The notes under the pieces: model-generated
Told to the model about the DNA's origin: nothing
The model's input: the letters and a program-made list of their open reading frames with translations, nothing else
The model's database searches: none
Part shown: positions 8,398-17,228 of the stretch, one piece after another
How positions within the stretch are numbered: position 1 is the first letter of the stretch
How the letters are laid out: each line of letters opens with the position of its first letter
Made by a program: the position numbers and the translations under genes
Assembly (NCBI GenBank): GCA_963783945.1
Contig: CAWAPS010000019.1
Span: forward strand, 806,001 to 870,000
DNA from: CAWAPS01 sp963783945
GTDB taxonomy: Bacteria > Actinomycetota > Acidimicrobiia > Acidimicrobiales > Palsa-688
Direction: 5' to 3'
DNA: 64,000 bases

Positions 8398-9758
8398 CAG
8401 CCGCCCGCCCCGGCGCCGGACCCGGGCAACCCGCCGCCCGACGGGGGTCCGCCGAAACCGCCGGACGGCACGGCACCTCCGGTGGCGGTGCCGGCCCCTC
8501 GACCTGACGAGTTCCCGCCGAAGAGGCTCCGCGCCGTCCCACCGGTGCCGCTGAACTTCACGACCTGCTCGACGATCTGGTCACCGGCGGCCAGGCCGCT
8601 GGTGATCTGGGTCTCGCCGTTGAGGCTGACACCCGTGGTCACGTCCTGGGTGGCGTGGGATCCGTCGACCACCTTGGTGACCGTCGCCTGGCCGTTCGGG
8701 TAAGAAATGGCGGCAGTTGGTACTTCCACCGCATTGTCGATCTGCTTGACGATGACGGACGCGGTTGCCGAGTCACCGGGATAGATCCCGCGGGGCGTAC
8801 CCGTCACGTCGATCACGACGGGGAACTCGGCCACACTCGAGCTCGACGAGGAGGACGCAATCAACGACACCGAGGCGACCCTCCCCGTGATCTGACTGGT
8901 CGATCCGCTGGGCGTGATGTCGACCTGGTCGCCCGCCTTGACCTCGCTGACCTCTGTGTCATCCACCGATGTGCTCAGAGTGAAGCTGCCGGTCGAGATC
9001 ACCGTGATCCCGCCCGCCGACGAACCCGATGACGAGCTGGAGTTGGCGGTCGGGCTCGAGGCATTCGATGCGGTCGCCGCCGACCCCGTCGAGGACGCGA
9101 CCGACCCCGAGGATCCGCCGCCGGCAGACACGACCGTGCCCACGGTCAGGTCGACCGATGCGACGGTCCCGCTGAAGGTGGCCTTCAAGGTGGCGTCCGC
9201 CAGGCTGGTCTCGGCCGTCGCGAGCTGCGATTGGGCCGCGGTGATCTGCGCTTCGTCGGAGTCGATCGTGCTGGCGCTGGCCGAATCGGCCTGGTCGGTT
9301 GTCAACCGGTCCTCGTCGGAGGTCAGCGTGGCCTGACCGGCGGAGACCTGGTCGACCAGCGCCGTCGGGTCGAGGGTCGCCAGCGTCTGTCCGGCGACGA
9401 CCGTTTGGCCGGTGGTGACGTCGACGGCAGTGACGGTCCCGGATACCGCGAAGGTGAGGTCGGAGTCGTTGGTCGGTTCGAGTGTGCCCGACGCCGAGAC
9501 CGTCTGTTTCATGGTGCCGGTCGTGACCTTCACATTTTCGTTGGTCACGGTGACGGGGGAGGCCGTGCTCGACGAGCCGCCGTTTTGGGTGGCGGCCCAA
9601 ATGCCGGCGCCGCCACCACCGAGCACGCAGACCGCGACCACGCCGGCAGCCAGGCGCCGTCGGGTCAGCCGCCTCTTCCCGGCAACTTCGACGTAGGGTG
9701 CCGCGTTTTCTTCCTCGGCGACTGGAGGAATCGGCGGCCCGATTTCAGAGATGGTCAT
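8397..9758 (-). CDS. Membrane-fusion/adaptor protein of the MacAB-like exporter (HlyD family)
   Basis: 453-aa adaptor, first gene of the operon. A cytoplasmic N-terminus is followed by one TM helix (about residues 35-55), a lipoyl half (SGTLEPTNDSDL to VVAGQTLATLDP), a short coiled-coil hairpin (DQVSAGQATLTSDEDRL to AQSQLATAETSLADA), the second lipoyl half (ATFSGTVASVDLTVG), a beta-barrel and membrane-proximal domains, and a Gly/Pro tail. The Ser/Thr/Gly-rich linker after the second lipoyl half is unusual. In diderms such proteins dock to TolC; in actinobacteria they act at the cell surface without TolC. Confidence 0.88.
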   Translation of the reverse strand: MTISEIGPPIPPVAEEENAAPYVEVAGKRRLTRRRLAAGVVAVCVLGGGGAGIWAATQNGGSSSTASPVTVTNENVKVTTGTMKQTVSASGTLEPTNDSDLTFAVSGTVTAVDVTTGQTVVAGQTLATLDPTALVDQVSAGQATLTSDEDRLTTDQADSASASTIDSDEAQITAAQSQLATAETSLADATLKATFSGTVASVDLTVGTVVSAGGGSSGSVASSTGSAATASNASSPTANSSSSSGSSAGGITVISTGSFTLSTSVDDTEVSEVKAGDQVDITPSGSTSQITGRVASVSLIASSSSSSSVAEFPVVIDVTGTPRGIYPGDSATASVIVKQIDNAVEVPTAAISYPNGQATVTKVVDGSHATQDVTTGVSLNGETQITSGLAAGDQIVEQVVKFSGTGGTARSLFGGNSSGRGAGTATGGAVPSGGFGGPPSGGGLPGSGAGAGG

Positions 9759-9990
9759 CGGGGCGACCGCTGACTGGCAATCGTGACATGTAGGTCAGGC
9801 AATCGTCCGAAGCTGAGCGTCAACTCCACGCTTTCTGAGCGGCGGCTGGGAATCTCGCAGACATCCTCGACCGGCCCAGAAGTCCGAGTCAGTCCTCAGC
9901 GGGCTCACAGCGGACCCTCAGTACCGAGCGTGAACCTGCAGTCACGGACAAAGGACAGGACGAAGGACAGAACGAAGGACAGAGACGACC
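9759..9990. promoter_or_regulatory. Divergent promoter region between the exporter operon and the HtrA-like protease
   Basis: These 232 bases lie between two divergent starts, at 9758 (minus) and 9991 (plus), and must contain promoters for both units. No clear -35/-10 pair or palindrome was picked out by eye. A 12-bp tandem repeat occupies the protease-proximal end. Shared regulation of exporter and protease is possible but only inferred from position. Confidence 0.45.
9949..9983 (+). repeat. Three 12-bp direct repeats overlapping the protease ribosome-binding site
   Basis: The core GAAGGACAG occurs at 9962-9970 and 9974-9982, with a variant AAAGGACAG at 9950-9958, giving a 12-bp period. The last copy lies about ten bases before the ATG at 9991 and can serve as the Shine-Dalgarno. 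The other copies offer tandem ribosome-docking or RNA-binding sites. Confidence 0.8.
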
Positions 9991-11157
9991 ATGACCGACC
10001 ACCACGATCCGACCCCGCCCCGGCCGCACAGCCCGGCCTCACCGTTTGGAATGGCACCCCCGTCAACCCCACGACGGCGACGCGGCGTCCGGCTCTGGGT
10101 GGCGAGCGGGGCCGCGATGCTGGCCTTGGCGGCCGGGCTGGGCGTCAGTTGGGGTCTGCGTCCAGCCGGGAGCCGGACCGCAGCCGGCACGAGCAGTGCC
10201 TACGTGAGCCTGGCGTCGCTCGAGGCCAAGGTAGATCCGGCCGTCGTGGACATCGTCACCACCCTCGACTACGGCAGCGGGGAAGCGGCCGGAACGGGCA
10301 TCGTCCTCACCTCCAGCGGCGAGATCCTGACCAACAACCACGTCATCGACGGGGCCACGAGCATCAAGGTGACCGATGTCGGCAACGGCAAGACCTATAC
10401 CGCCACGGTGGTGGGCTACGACGAGTCGGCCGACGTCGCCGTCCTGCAGCTACAGGGCGCGTCCGGGCTGAAGACGGCCTCCATCTCCACCTCGGGTGTG
10501 GCGGTCGGTGAGTCGGTAGTCGCCCTCGGCAACGCCGGCGGTGTCGGCGGCACACCCTCCGGCGAGGCCGGCACCGTCACCGCTCTTGACCAGTCGATCA
10601 GTGCCGCCGACGAGGCCACCGGCGCCTCTGAACAGCTGAGCGGCCTCATCGAATCCAATGCCGACATCCAAGCCGGCGACTCCGGCGGACCGTTGGTCGA
10701 CTCGAGCGGAAAGGTCGTCGCCATGGATACGGCCGCCTCCTCAGGCTTTCAGTTTCAGGGCGGCAGGCGCACGCCCGGCGGCACCCAGAGCTACTCGATC
10801 CCGATCAGTGAGGCGACCCAGATCGCCAAGCAGATCGAGGCAGGCGACGCCTCCAGCACGGTCCACATCGGAACGACGGCCTTTCTCGGCATCGAAACTG
10901 CTGCTGCCTCCGAGAGCGGTCAGACCTCGGGCGTCGATGTCACGGGTGTCGTGACCGGGTCCCCCGCCGCCGACGCCGGACTGGCCGCAGGTGACGTCAT
11001 TACCGCCCTCGACGGCACCTCGCTCGCTGCGGCGGGCTCTCTCAGCTCCGCCCTGGTCCAGCACCAGCCGGGCGACAAGGTCACCGTTACCTGGACCGAC
11101 GAGTCGGGCGGCACCCACGCCACGGTCGTCGTCCTGGCGGTCGGGCCGGCCGGGTAA
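9991..11157 (+). CDS. Membrane-anchored HtrA/DegP-like serine protease with PDZ domain
   Basis: 388-aa trypsin-like protease. A Pro/Arg-rich cytoplasmic N-terminus precedes one TM helix (about residues 33-55). The protease domain carries the catalytic triad His117 (TNNHVID), Asp148 (ADVAVL) and Ser231 (GDSGGP). One C-terminal PDZ domain (about 285-385) includes GVVTGSPAADAGLAAGDVI. Length and order match actinobacterial HtrA/PepD-type envelope proteases that cleave misfolded secreted proteins. The gene is divergent from the export operon, suggesting an envelope-stress context. Confidence 0.92.
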   Translation: MTDHHDPTPPRPHSPASPFGMAPPSTPRRRRGVRLWVASGAAMLALAAGLGVSWGLRPAGSRTAAGTSSAYVSLASLEAKVDPAVVDIVTTLDYGSGEAAGTGIVLTSSGEILTNNHVIDGATSIKVTDVGNGKTYTATVVGYDESADVAVLQLQGASGLKTASISTSGVAVGESVVALGNAGGVGGTPSGEAGTVTALDQSISAADEATGASEQLSGLIESNADIQAGDSGGPLVDSSGKVVAMDTAASSGFQFQGGRRTPGGTQSYSIPISEATQIAKQIEAGDASSTVHIGTTAFLGIETAAASESGQTSGVDVTGVVTGSPAADAGLAAGDVITALDGTSLAAAGSLSSALVQHQPGDKVTVTWTDESGGTHATVVVLAVGPAG

Positions 11158-11242
11158 GAGGGATCGAGATCACCCACCCGCCGCCATCGCCTATGGCGGC
11201 CAGTGGATAGGGGGGGTTCGAGCCCGACCGGCGGAGCGGGGT

Positions 11243-12223
11243 TCAGTCCAGCCGGAGGGGAAGGTCGAACGATGAGAACAGCGCCGGCTGAGCGAAGAGC
11301 GAGATCCGGCTGATGTGGGTCGATGTGGTGGCGAGAACGACGATCGCGAACGGGTAGTACGCGTCGTCGCTCGCTCGGTGATAGGCGCCTGCCGCCAGTT
11401 GGCCGCAAGCGCGAAGGGGCAGCATGCGCCAGTCACCGGTGCGGCCGATCGCCTGGGCCGCGACGAAAGGCATACACGTCGCTTTGCCTGAGAACCAGGT
11501 GGTGGTTCCGGTCATCTCGAGGACGGCGTCGTCGGCCAGCAAACGCTCCATTTCGGCCAGGTCGGAACGCTCGAACGCGGCGAGATAGCGATCCAGGACC
11601 CGGCGGGCTCCGTCGTCGGTCGGCTCGGCCAGGTCGTCCTCGGACAGGGACACCTCGGACAGCCGGCGCCGGGCTCGCTGGAGCAGGCTCTTCACCGCCC
11701 CGACCGACAAGCCAAGCATCTCGGCGGCTTCGGCCGCCCGTAGAGACAGGACGTCGCACACAATGAACGCGGCGCGCTGGCGCGGCGAGAGGACCTGCAT
11801 CCCGGCGACGAGGGCCAGGCGCACCCGGTGGCGGGCCGCCACCACTTCCGCCGGGTCATTGCGCTCGTCGATGACGAGGTGGTCGGGAACAGGGTCGAGC
11901 CAGGCCACGTCGCTGGGAGCCGCCCGCGTCGGGGCTCCGGGGTCCAGCGACGGCGGCCCGAGCCCGGTCGGCAGCGCCCGGCGGCGCCGGCGCTCTACTG
12001 CGGTCAGACACACGTTGGTGGCAATCCGGTAGAGCCAGGTTCGCACCGACGACCGGGCCTCGAAATGGGCGTATCCCCGCCACGCCCGCAGGTACGTCTC
12101 CTGCACCAGATCTTCGGCTTCGTGCACCGATCCGGTCATGCGGTAGCAGTAAGCGAGTAGCTCGCGCCGGTGGAGCGCGGCCAGCTCGTCGAACCCGGTG
12201 GTGTTCATCTCTGGCACGGCCAT
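11243..12223 (-). CDS. ECF sigma factor with C-terminal SnoaL-like domain (SigG-like)
   Basis: 326-aa ECF sigma factor. Region 2 includes LLAYCYRMTGSVHEAEDLVQ and the core-binding segment RTWLYRIATNVCL. Region 4 is an HTH with LSPRQRAAFIVCDVL and AEMLGLSVGAVKSLLQRAR. About 130 C-terminal residues form a SnoaL/NTF2-like domain (RYLAAFERSDLAEMERLLADDA), as in the SigG and SigJ types, where this extension modulates activity. ATG 12223 is chosen; ATG 12208 is an alternative. No anti-sigma gene is adjacent. It diverges from the PPOX-type gene at 12306, a candidate target. Confidence 0.88.
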   Translation of the reverse strand: MAVPEMNTTGFDELAALHRRELLAYCYRMTGSVHEAEDLVQETYLRAWRGYAHFEARSSVRTWLYRIATNVCLTAVERRRRRALPTGLGPPSLDPGAPTRAAPSDVAWLDPVPDHLVIDERNDPAEVVAARHRVRLALVAGMQVLSPRQRAAFIVCDVLSLRAAEAAEMLGLSVGAVKSLLQRARRRLSEVSLSEDDLAEPTDDGARRVLDRYLAAFERSDLAEMERLLADDAVLEMTGTTTWFSGKATCMPFVAAQAIGRTGDWRMLPLRACGQLAAGAYHRASDDAYYPFAIVVLATTSTHISRISLFAQPALFSSFDLPLRLD

Positions 12224-12305
12224 GATTCTGTTGACTCGTGAACGCGCGGTAAAGAATCGGCGCCGGTTGCGATTCGTTGACTCCCTTCTCCGAGTCGACA
12301 CCTGC

Positions 12306-12746
12306 ATGAACTCAAATGTCAGCCAAATCGGGGCCGACGCGGTCCGCGACATCCTCGCCGGCCCGCACCTGTCGGTCCTGGCTACAAGCGACCTAGACGG
12401 TGCCCCGCAGACGTCAGTGATCTTCATCACGCAAGAAGGAGACGACATCGTCTTCAGCACCATCAAGGGCCGGCGCAAGACCACCAACATGCTGCGCCAC
12501 CCTGGAGTCAACTTGCTGGTGCACCGGCTTCCGGTCGGAGACGCCTATCCCCCTTACGCGACAATCTCGGGCCCGGTCGAGCTGGTCGACGACCCGGACG
12601 GGTCCTTTCACCAAGTGATGTACGACATCCACATGGGCGGCGCCACTCCCCCGGCTGAGCCCGGCGCCGAGCGGGTCATAGTGCGGATGAAGCCGGACAG
12701 AATCTACGTTCCGCCCCTCTTCGAGCCGACCTCTGGCGACGCGTAG
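12306..12746 (+). CDS. PPOX-class F420-dependent oxidoreductase (split beta-barrel)
   Basis: 146-aa split-barrel flavin/F420 protein. The pattern LSVLATSDLDGAPQTSVIFI, IVFSTIKGRRKTTNMLRHPGVNLLV and YATISGPVELVDD is typical of the Rv1155/PPOX group, where the RRKTTNMLR segment contacts the cofactor phosphate. ATG 12306 is chosen because the conserved sequence starts soon after it. The start is 82 bases from the divergent sigma-factor start. F420 rather than FMN is inferred from the host family. Confidence 0.85.
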   Translation: MNSNVSQIGADAVRDILAGPHLSVLATSDLDGAPQTSVIFITQEGDDIVFSTIKGRRKTTNMLRHPGVNLLVHRLPVGDAYPPYATISGPVELVDDPDGSFHQVMYDIHMGGATPPAEPGAERVIVRMKPDRIYVPPLFEPTSGDA

Positions 12747-12822
12747 ACCGCCGGCCCGGGTCCCATGATCGATCGGTGCCCGTTGTCCAGCGGGGTGCCG
12801 CGGGCCCGGTTGACCGGGGCGG

Positions 12823-13338
12823 CTACCAGTGGCCCCGGTGGACGACCTCGTCGAACGGGCGGCGGTCGGGGTGGGCGATCGGCTTGAGGGGCCGGTCGCC
12901 CGGATAGCCCAGGGCCAGCATGTAGGCGCAGATCCGGTCGTCGGGAATACCGAGAATGCGCCGGCACGCCTCCTGGTCCCCTATCGCCGAGTGCCCTGAG
13001 CCGACACCCTGGTCGGCCGCGGCCAACATCATCGCCATGGTCGCCTGGCCCAGGTCGTACTGGTCGATGATGAGGTACCGCTCCTCTTCGGGCCGGCGGA
13101 GGGTCATCACCACTGCGGCAGCTGCCCCGGCCAGGTGCCGAGCTCCCATCCACACCGTGGTGAGCTCCTGCAGCTGGGACCGGTGGGTCACCAGCACGAA
13201 ATCCCACGGCTGCCGGTTGGAGGCCGATGGTGAGCGCCAGCCGGCTTCGAGGATCCGGTCGAGAACCTCGGGGGCAATAGGCCGGTCCTGGTAAGTGCGA
13301 ACGTTGCGGCGGCCCCTGATGGCGTCCCATGTCTCCAT
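12823..13338 (-). CDS. Nitroreductase family protein
   Basis: 171-aa FMN-type nitroreductase fold. The N-terminal AIRGRRNVRTYQDRPI and SPSASNRQPWDFVLV are the standard FMN-binding motifs, and GVGSGHSAIGD plus LALGYPGDRPLKP near the end match the group. The protein is slightly short but complete. It is convergent with the PPOX gene and follows a MarR gene on the same strand. Typical activity is NAD(P)H-dependent reduction of nitro compounds, quinones or enones; the substrate is unknown. Confidence 0.9.
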   Translation of the reverse strand: METWDAIRGRRNVRTYQDRPIAPEVLDRILEAGWRSPSASNRQPWDFVLVTHRSQLQELTTVWMGARHLAGAAAAVVMTLRRPEEERYLIIDQYDLGQATMAMMLAAADQGVGSGHSAIGDQEACRRILGIPDDRICAYMLALGYPGDRPLKPIAHPDRRPFDEVVHRGHW

Positions 13339-13394
13339 AGGCCCAGGTTACGGGGGCTGAGGGAACGGGCTGGCCACCGTCCGCTGATGGACGG

Positions 13395-13916
13395 TCATCG
13401 CCGTGTCCCCGATCCGCTACCGGGTAATCGGCTCGGGGGTTCCCGTCCCTCCCGCTCCAGCGCCCGCAGGTGCTCGAGAGCCGGGATGGCCGCGGCCAGG
13501 GCCGCGATCTCATCCTCGGGCAGCTTGTCGATCAGCCGCACGAACGCGTCGGCGCCCGCCCGTCTCCGGCCGTGGACGTAGGCGGCGCCGGCTTCGGTAA
13601 CTGCGACGAGCGCCACCCGTTTGTCGTTCGGGTCCCCTCGCCGCTCGACCAGCCCGGACTGCTCCAGCACCTTGACCAAGACCGTCATGGCCGGTTGGGA
13701 TACACCCTCGATGACGGCCAGATCAGTGATTCGTCGAGGACCAGACCGCTCCAGGGTGGCCAGCGTGGATGCGGAGGTCAGGCTCACTTCACGGGGAATG
13801 CGCCGCACGGCGTCGCTTACTAATGCGTACAAGGCTGCTCCGGCGGCGGTCGAGGTGCGGTCGGCTTGTCGGCCCCGCCGGCGAGAAGGGTCTTGACGGC
13901 TCATGGCCCGAAGCAT
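13395..13916 (-). CDS. MarR family transcriptional regulator
   Basis: 173-aa winged-helix regulator. The recognition region is RITDLAVIEGVSQPAMTVLVKVLEQSGLVERRGDPNDKR in outline: helix-turn-helix, then the wing with the conserved D-x-R. The dimerisation helices lie at both ends. ATG 13916 or 13904 could be the start. An AT-rich perfect palindrome immediately upstream is a likely self-operator. It diverges from the PPOX-type gene at 13996 and precedes the nitroreductase, so both are candidate targets. Confidence 0.88.
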   Translation of the reverse strand: MLRAMSRQDPSRRRGRQADRTSTAAGAALYALVSDAVRRIPREVSLTSASTLATLERSGPRRITDLAVIEGVSQPAMTVLVKVLEQSGLVERRGDPNDKRVALVAVTEAGAAYVHGRRRAGADAFVRLIDKLPEDEIAALAAAIPALEHLRALEREGREPPSRLPGSGSGTRR

Positions 13917-13918
13917 AA

Positions 13919-13930
13919 CATATTTATATG
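13919..13930. promoter_or_regulatory. AT-rich palindrome, candidate MarR operator
   Basis: CATATTTATATG has perfect five-base arms (CATAT and ATATG) around TT. It begins three bases upstream of the MarR start and lies between the divergent MarR and PPOX-type genes. In such GC-rich DNA this AT-only palindrome stands out. MarR proteins commonly bind AT-rich palindromes that overlap their own promoter; binding here is inferred. Confidence 0.5.
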
Positions 13931-13995
13931 AAGACTCGATGTACCTCGTAGAGGGTCGCCGGTCGTTCCTTAGCCGGAATGAAAGGAGTTCCGAA

Positions 13996-14655
13996 GTGAG
14001 TCAACTGACCGCCATTGAACGCCTGTCGACTGACGATTGCTTGTCCCTACTGGCCAGCCTGCGGATCGGCCGCCTGGCCGTCGCCGTCGACGAGGGCGTC
14101 CGTATTTTCCCGGTCAATTACCTGGTCGATGGTGACGCCATCGTCATCCGCAGCGAGGTCCAATCCCTGGTCCGCTTCGCTCCCCTACAACGGGTCGAGT
14201 TCGAGGTCGACGACATCGACCCCGAAGACGGCACCGGATGGGCGGTCGTGACCGACGGCACCGCGCAGCTCCTCACTGACGCCCTCGATACCGTCTCCGA
14301 GCGCGCCCGGAGCCTCACCCTCCCGGATTGGTCCCACCTGCGCCGACCCGAATGGCTCAGAATCGTCTTGACCCGCATCGTTGGCGTCCGCCTCGGCGGC
14401 GACCCCTCCCCCGACGTCCGCCCCGTCGAGGCGGAGACGGCGAGCCCTACCGGGTCGGACCTCGTCAGGCGACGGTTACTCGAGGAGGTCCGGATGCGTC
14501 TGGTCGCCCTCACCCAAGCTCATGCGAGAGAACAAGCCGACGCCGAGACGCTACGGCGGGGCGTCGACGAGCTCGAAACGATCGTTCGCCGACTCCACTG
14601 GCTGGCCGACATGACCGATGCGTTCCCAGACGGCCGGCCCGAGCCGGCATGGTAG
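13996..14655 (+). CDS. Pyridoxamine 5'-phosphate oxidase-like protein with C-terminal coiled coil
   Basis: 219-aa protein. The first about 130 residues match the PPOX-like split barrel (ASLRIGRLAVAV, VFPVNYLVDGD-type strand, FEVDDIDPEDGTGWAVVTDGTA), known from flavin/F420- or heme-binding proteins. The C-terminal about 60 residues form a charged helix (RRRLLEEVRMRLVALTQ, then LETIVRRLHWLADM) likely to be a coiled coil. GTG 13996 is chosen because a GAAAGGAG Shine-Dalgarno lies about eight bases before it. It diverges from the MarR gene. Confidence 0.8.
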   Translation: MSQLTAIERLSTDDCLSLLASLRIGRLAVAVDEGVRIFPVNYLVDGDAIVIRSEVQSLVRFAPLQRVEFEVDDIDPEDGTGWAVVTDGTAQLLTDALDTVSERARSLTLPDWSHLRRPEWLRIVLTRIVGVRLGGDPSPDVRPVEAETASPTGSDLVRRRLLEEVRMRLVALTQAHAREQADAETLRRGVDELETIVRRLHWLADMTDAFPDGRPEPAW

Positions 14656-14938
14656 GGGCCAGGATCGTAGGGGGGCCCAGCACACGATCCCGATGTCGGA
14701 CTCGCCGGCCGGACCAATCAAAGATATTGACAAAGCGTGGCGGCGATCGTGAACAATTTCTCGTAGACAATTCGTCTTCTCATAGTAAATTCCGACGAGA
14801 TACGTGCGATTCTGCACCGAGAATCCAAATTGTCGCCGAGAAATTCCCTCACCGCAGGGGCGGTCGGAAAGACCGAGCAGGCGCGGCGCTCACGCTGCGG
14901 ACTCGGCGCAGGTGACGTTGGGATCCGAAGAACGACCC

Positions 14939-17143
14939 TCAGCGGTCGGCGACGCCGAGGGGGACGGCCTCGTCGGGCACCAGGTCGGGTGGATCGGCGC
15001 CCTCGACGTTGAGTTGGGGCAGGGCCCGGTCCAGCCAGCCCGGCAGCCACCAGTTGGCCTTACCGAAGATATGCATGAGCGCAGGGACCAGCACGGTGCG
15101 CACGATGAAGGCGTCGACGAGGATGGCGCCGGCGAGTCCGAGCCCGAACTGTTTGATCACGATGCTGTCGCCCAGGGCAAAGGAGGCGAAGACCAGGATC
15201 ATGATGGTGGCAGCGGCAGTGATGACCCGCCCGGTGGCGGCCTGGCCCAGGGTCACGGCTTCGTTGTTGTCCCGGCATTTGACCCACTCTTCGTGGATGC
15301 GGCTGACCAGAAACACCTGGTAGTCCATGGACAGCCCGAACAGGATCGAAATCATGATGACCGGGACGAACACTTCCACGGGGGCGGTGGCCGAGATCCG
15401 GAACAACGAGCGCCCCCAGCCCCATGCGAACACCGCGTTCATGATGCCCAGGGCCGCCCCCACCGACAGCAGGTTCATGACCGAAGCCGTCAGCGGTATA
15501 AGCAAGCTGCGGAACACCGCCATCAGCAGCAAGAACCCCAGAGCCACGACCACGGCGATGAACAAGATCAGCTTGGAGGCCAGGATGTGGGCGAAGTCGG
15601 TCTGGATGGCCGTGGTCCCGCCGACAAGGACCGTGACGCCGGTGCCTTCCTGGGCTTTGGGGATGGCCTCGTGACGGAGCCGGTTAAGGAGCGCGGTGGT
15701 CTGGCTGGACTGAGGGCTGGTGGCGGGGTACAGGCTGGCGATGGCCACCGTCCCGGCCGGGTTGACCACCGGGGCCGACACTGACACCACACCCGGCTCC
15801 TGAGCCAACGTGTGGGTGAGCTGTACAAAAGCCGCCTCGTCGGCGGGCGAATCCAGTTGGGCCACCAGCAGGAGAGGGCCGCTGAAACCGGGCCCGAACC
15901 CTTTGGCCAGCAAGTCGTAGGCGTGATGAGTGGTGGAGTTGGCCGGGTCGCTGCCGGCGTCGTCGAGGCCCAGATGCAAGGACAGGGTCGGCAGCGCGAT
16001 GGCGATGATGACGACCAGAGCAACTACCGCGGGCAGCACCGGTCGGCGCTCGAGACCCTTCGCCCACCGATACCAGAACCCGGTCACGACCTCGTCGTGA
16101 GGGCCTTCCGCCGCCAGCTTGGCCCGCTGGCGGCGGCTGAAAATCTTCATCCCGAAAAACCCCAACAAGGCGGGCAGGAGGGTCAGGGAGGCCAGCATGG
16201 TCAAAGCCACCGTCAAGGAGGCGGCCACCGCGATCCCATACAGGAACGGCAGGCCCAGGGCGAACTGACCGAGCAGGGCGATGCACACGGTCAGCCCGGC
16301 GAAGAACACCGCCCGCCCGGCGGTGTTGACGGCCTGCACAGTGGCGTCCTCCACACTGGCCCCAGCCGTGAGGGCATTGCGGTGGCGGGTGACGATGAAC
16401 AGGGCGTAGTCGACGCCGACCCCCAGTCCGATCAAGACGCCCAGAATGGTGGCGAAACTGGCGACCGAGAAGACGTGACTTAGCAATCCGGTCAGCGAAT
16501 AGCCGACACCAATGGCGACAAGGGCGGTGATCAGAGGCAGAAACGCCGCGAACAATGCCCCGAAGGCCAGACCAAGGACGATCAGCGCAAGCACGATCCC
16601 CGCCAGGGTGCTGCTCGAGCTGCTCTGATTCTCGGCTTGCTCGATATCCTGGCCGCTCAAGGCCACCTGCAGTTGTCCGCCGCCGGCCGCCTCGGCGGTG
16701 GCGATGACCCGCTTGACATCAGCCTTGGGCAGGTCCTGAGTCTGGGCGTCGAAATGCACGGTAGCGAAGGCCACCGTTCCGTCCTCGCTGATCTGGCCGG
16801 CCCCCTCCGGGCTGTACGGGCTGGTCACGGCCTCCACGTGCGGCAACTTGGCCACCTCGTCGAGCATGGCCGTCACTTGCGCCTCCACCGCCGGGTCGCG
16901 CACGGTACCCGAGGTAGTGTGCACCACGATCTGGTCAGAGCTGCCCGACGCGGCCGGGAACTCCTTCTCCAGCAGATTCAACGCCTGGGACGACTGGGTG
17001 TGAGGCAACTGAAACTTGGTGGAAAAATCGGTACCCGCCGCTCGGGCCAGCGCAAACGATCCCACCAAGGCCACCAGCCACAAGGCCAAAACCATCCGGC
17101 GGTGCCGGGAACACCATCTCGCCATCGCCTTCACGTCGTCCAC
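14939..17143 (-). CDS. MMPL family (RND-type) transporter
   Basis: 734-aa exporter with the two-fold MMPL layout: TM1 (about residues 15-36), an extracytoplasmic domain, TM2-6 (about 178-330), TM7 (about 368-388), a second extracytoplasmic domain and TM8-12 (about 522-710). Both Asp-Tyr pairs of the proton relay are present: D245-Y246 (GVGVDYALF) and D607-Y608 (LSMDYQVF). GTG 17143 is taken; ATG 17125 is an alternative. A TetR gene is immediately upstream and an operator-like sequence lies 46-63 bases before the start. MMPL proteins export lipids or drugs; the substrate is unknown. Confidence 0.93.
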   Translation of the reverse strand: MDDVKAMARWCSRHRRMVLALWLVALVGSFALARAAGTDFSTKFQLPHTQSSQALNLLEKEFPAASGSSDQIVVHTTSGTVRDPAVEAQVTAMLDEVAKLPHVEAVTSPYSPEGAGQISEDGTVAFATVHFDAQTQDLPKADVKRVIATAEAAGGGQLQVALSGQDIEQAENQSSSSSTLAGIVLALIVLGLAFGALFAAFLPLITALVAIGVGYSLTGLLSHVFSVASFATILGVLIGLGVGVDYALFIVTRHRNALTAGASVEDATVQAVNTAGRAVFFAGLTVCIALLGQFALGLPFLYGIAVAASLTVALTMLASLTLLPALLGFFGMKIFSRRQRAKLAAEGPHDEVVTGFWYRWAKGLERRPVLPAVVALVVIIAIALPTLSLHLGLDDAGSDPANSTTHHAYDLLAKGFGPGFSGPLLLVAQLDSPADEAAFVQLTHTLAQEPGVVSVSAPVVNPAGTVAIASLYPATSPQSSQTTALLNRLRHEAIPKAQEGTGVTVLVGGTTAIQTDFAHILASKLILFIAVVVALGFLLLMAVFRSLLIPLTASVMNLLSVGAALGIMNAVFAWGWGRSLFRISATAPVEVFVPVIMISILFGLSMDYQVFLVSRIHEEWVKCRDNNEAVTLGQAATGRVITAAATIMILVFASFALGDSIVIKQFGLGLAGAILVDAFIVRTVLVPALMHIFGKANWWLPGWLDRALPQLNVEGADPPDLVPDEAVPLGVADR

Positions 17144-17188
17144 CTCGCCGAATCAGTGCTTGCTGACTGGTCGCAGGCTAAGCTGCTT

Positions 17189-17206
17189 ACTTGTCGCCCG
17201 TCAAGT
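17189..17206. promoter_or_regulatory. Candidate TetR operator upstream of the MMPL gene
   Basis: The sequence ACTTGTCGCCCGTCAAGT is an imperfect inverted repeat with ACTTG/CAAGT ends. Its reverse complement recurs at 17903-17919 beside the TetR gene with 17 matching bases. It lies 46 bases upstream of the MMPL start. A shared palindrome at the regulator and target promoters is the classic TetR arrangement. Confidence 0.75.
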
Positions 17207-17228
17207 CACCTCGGTCACCGAGGCCGGA

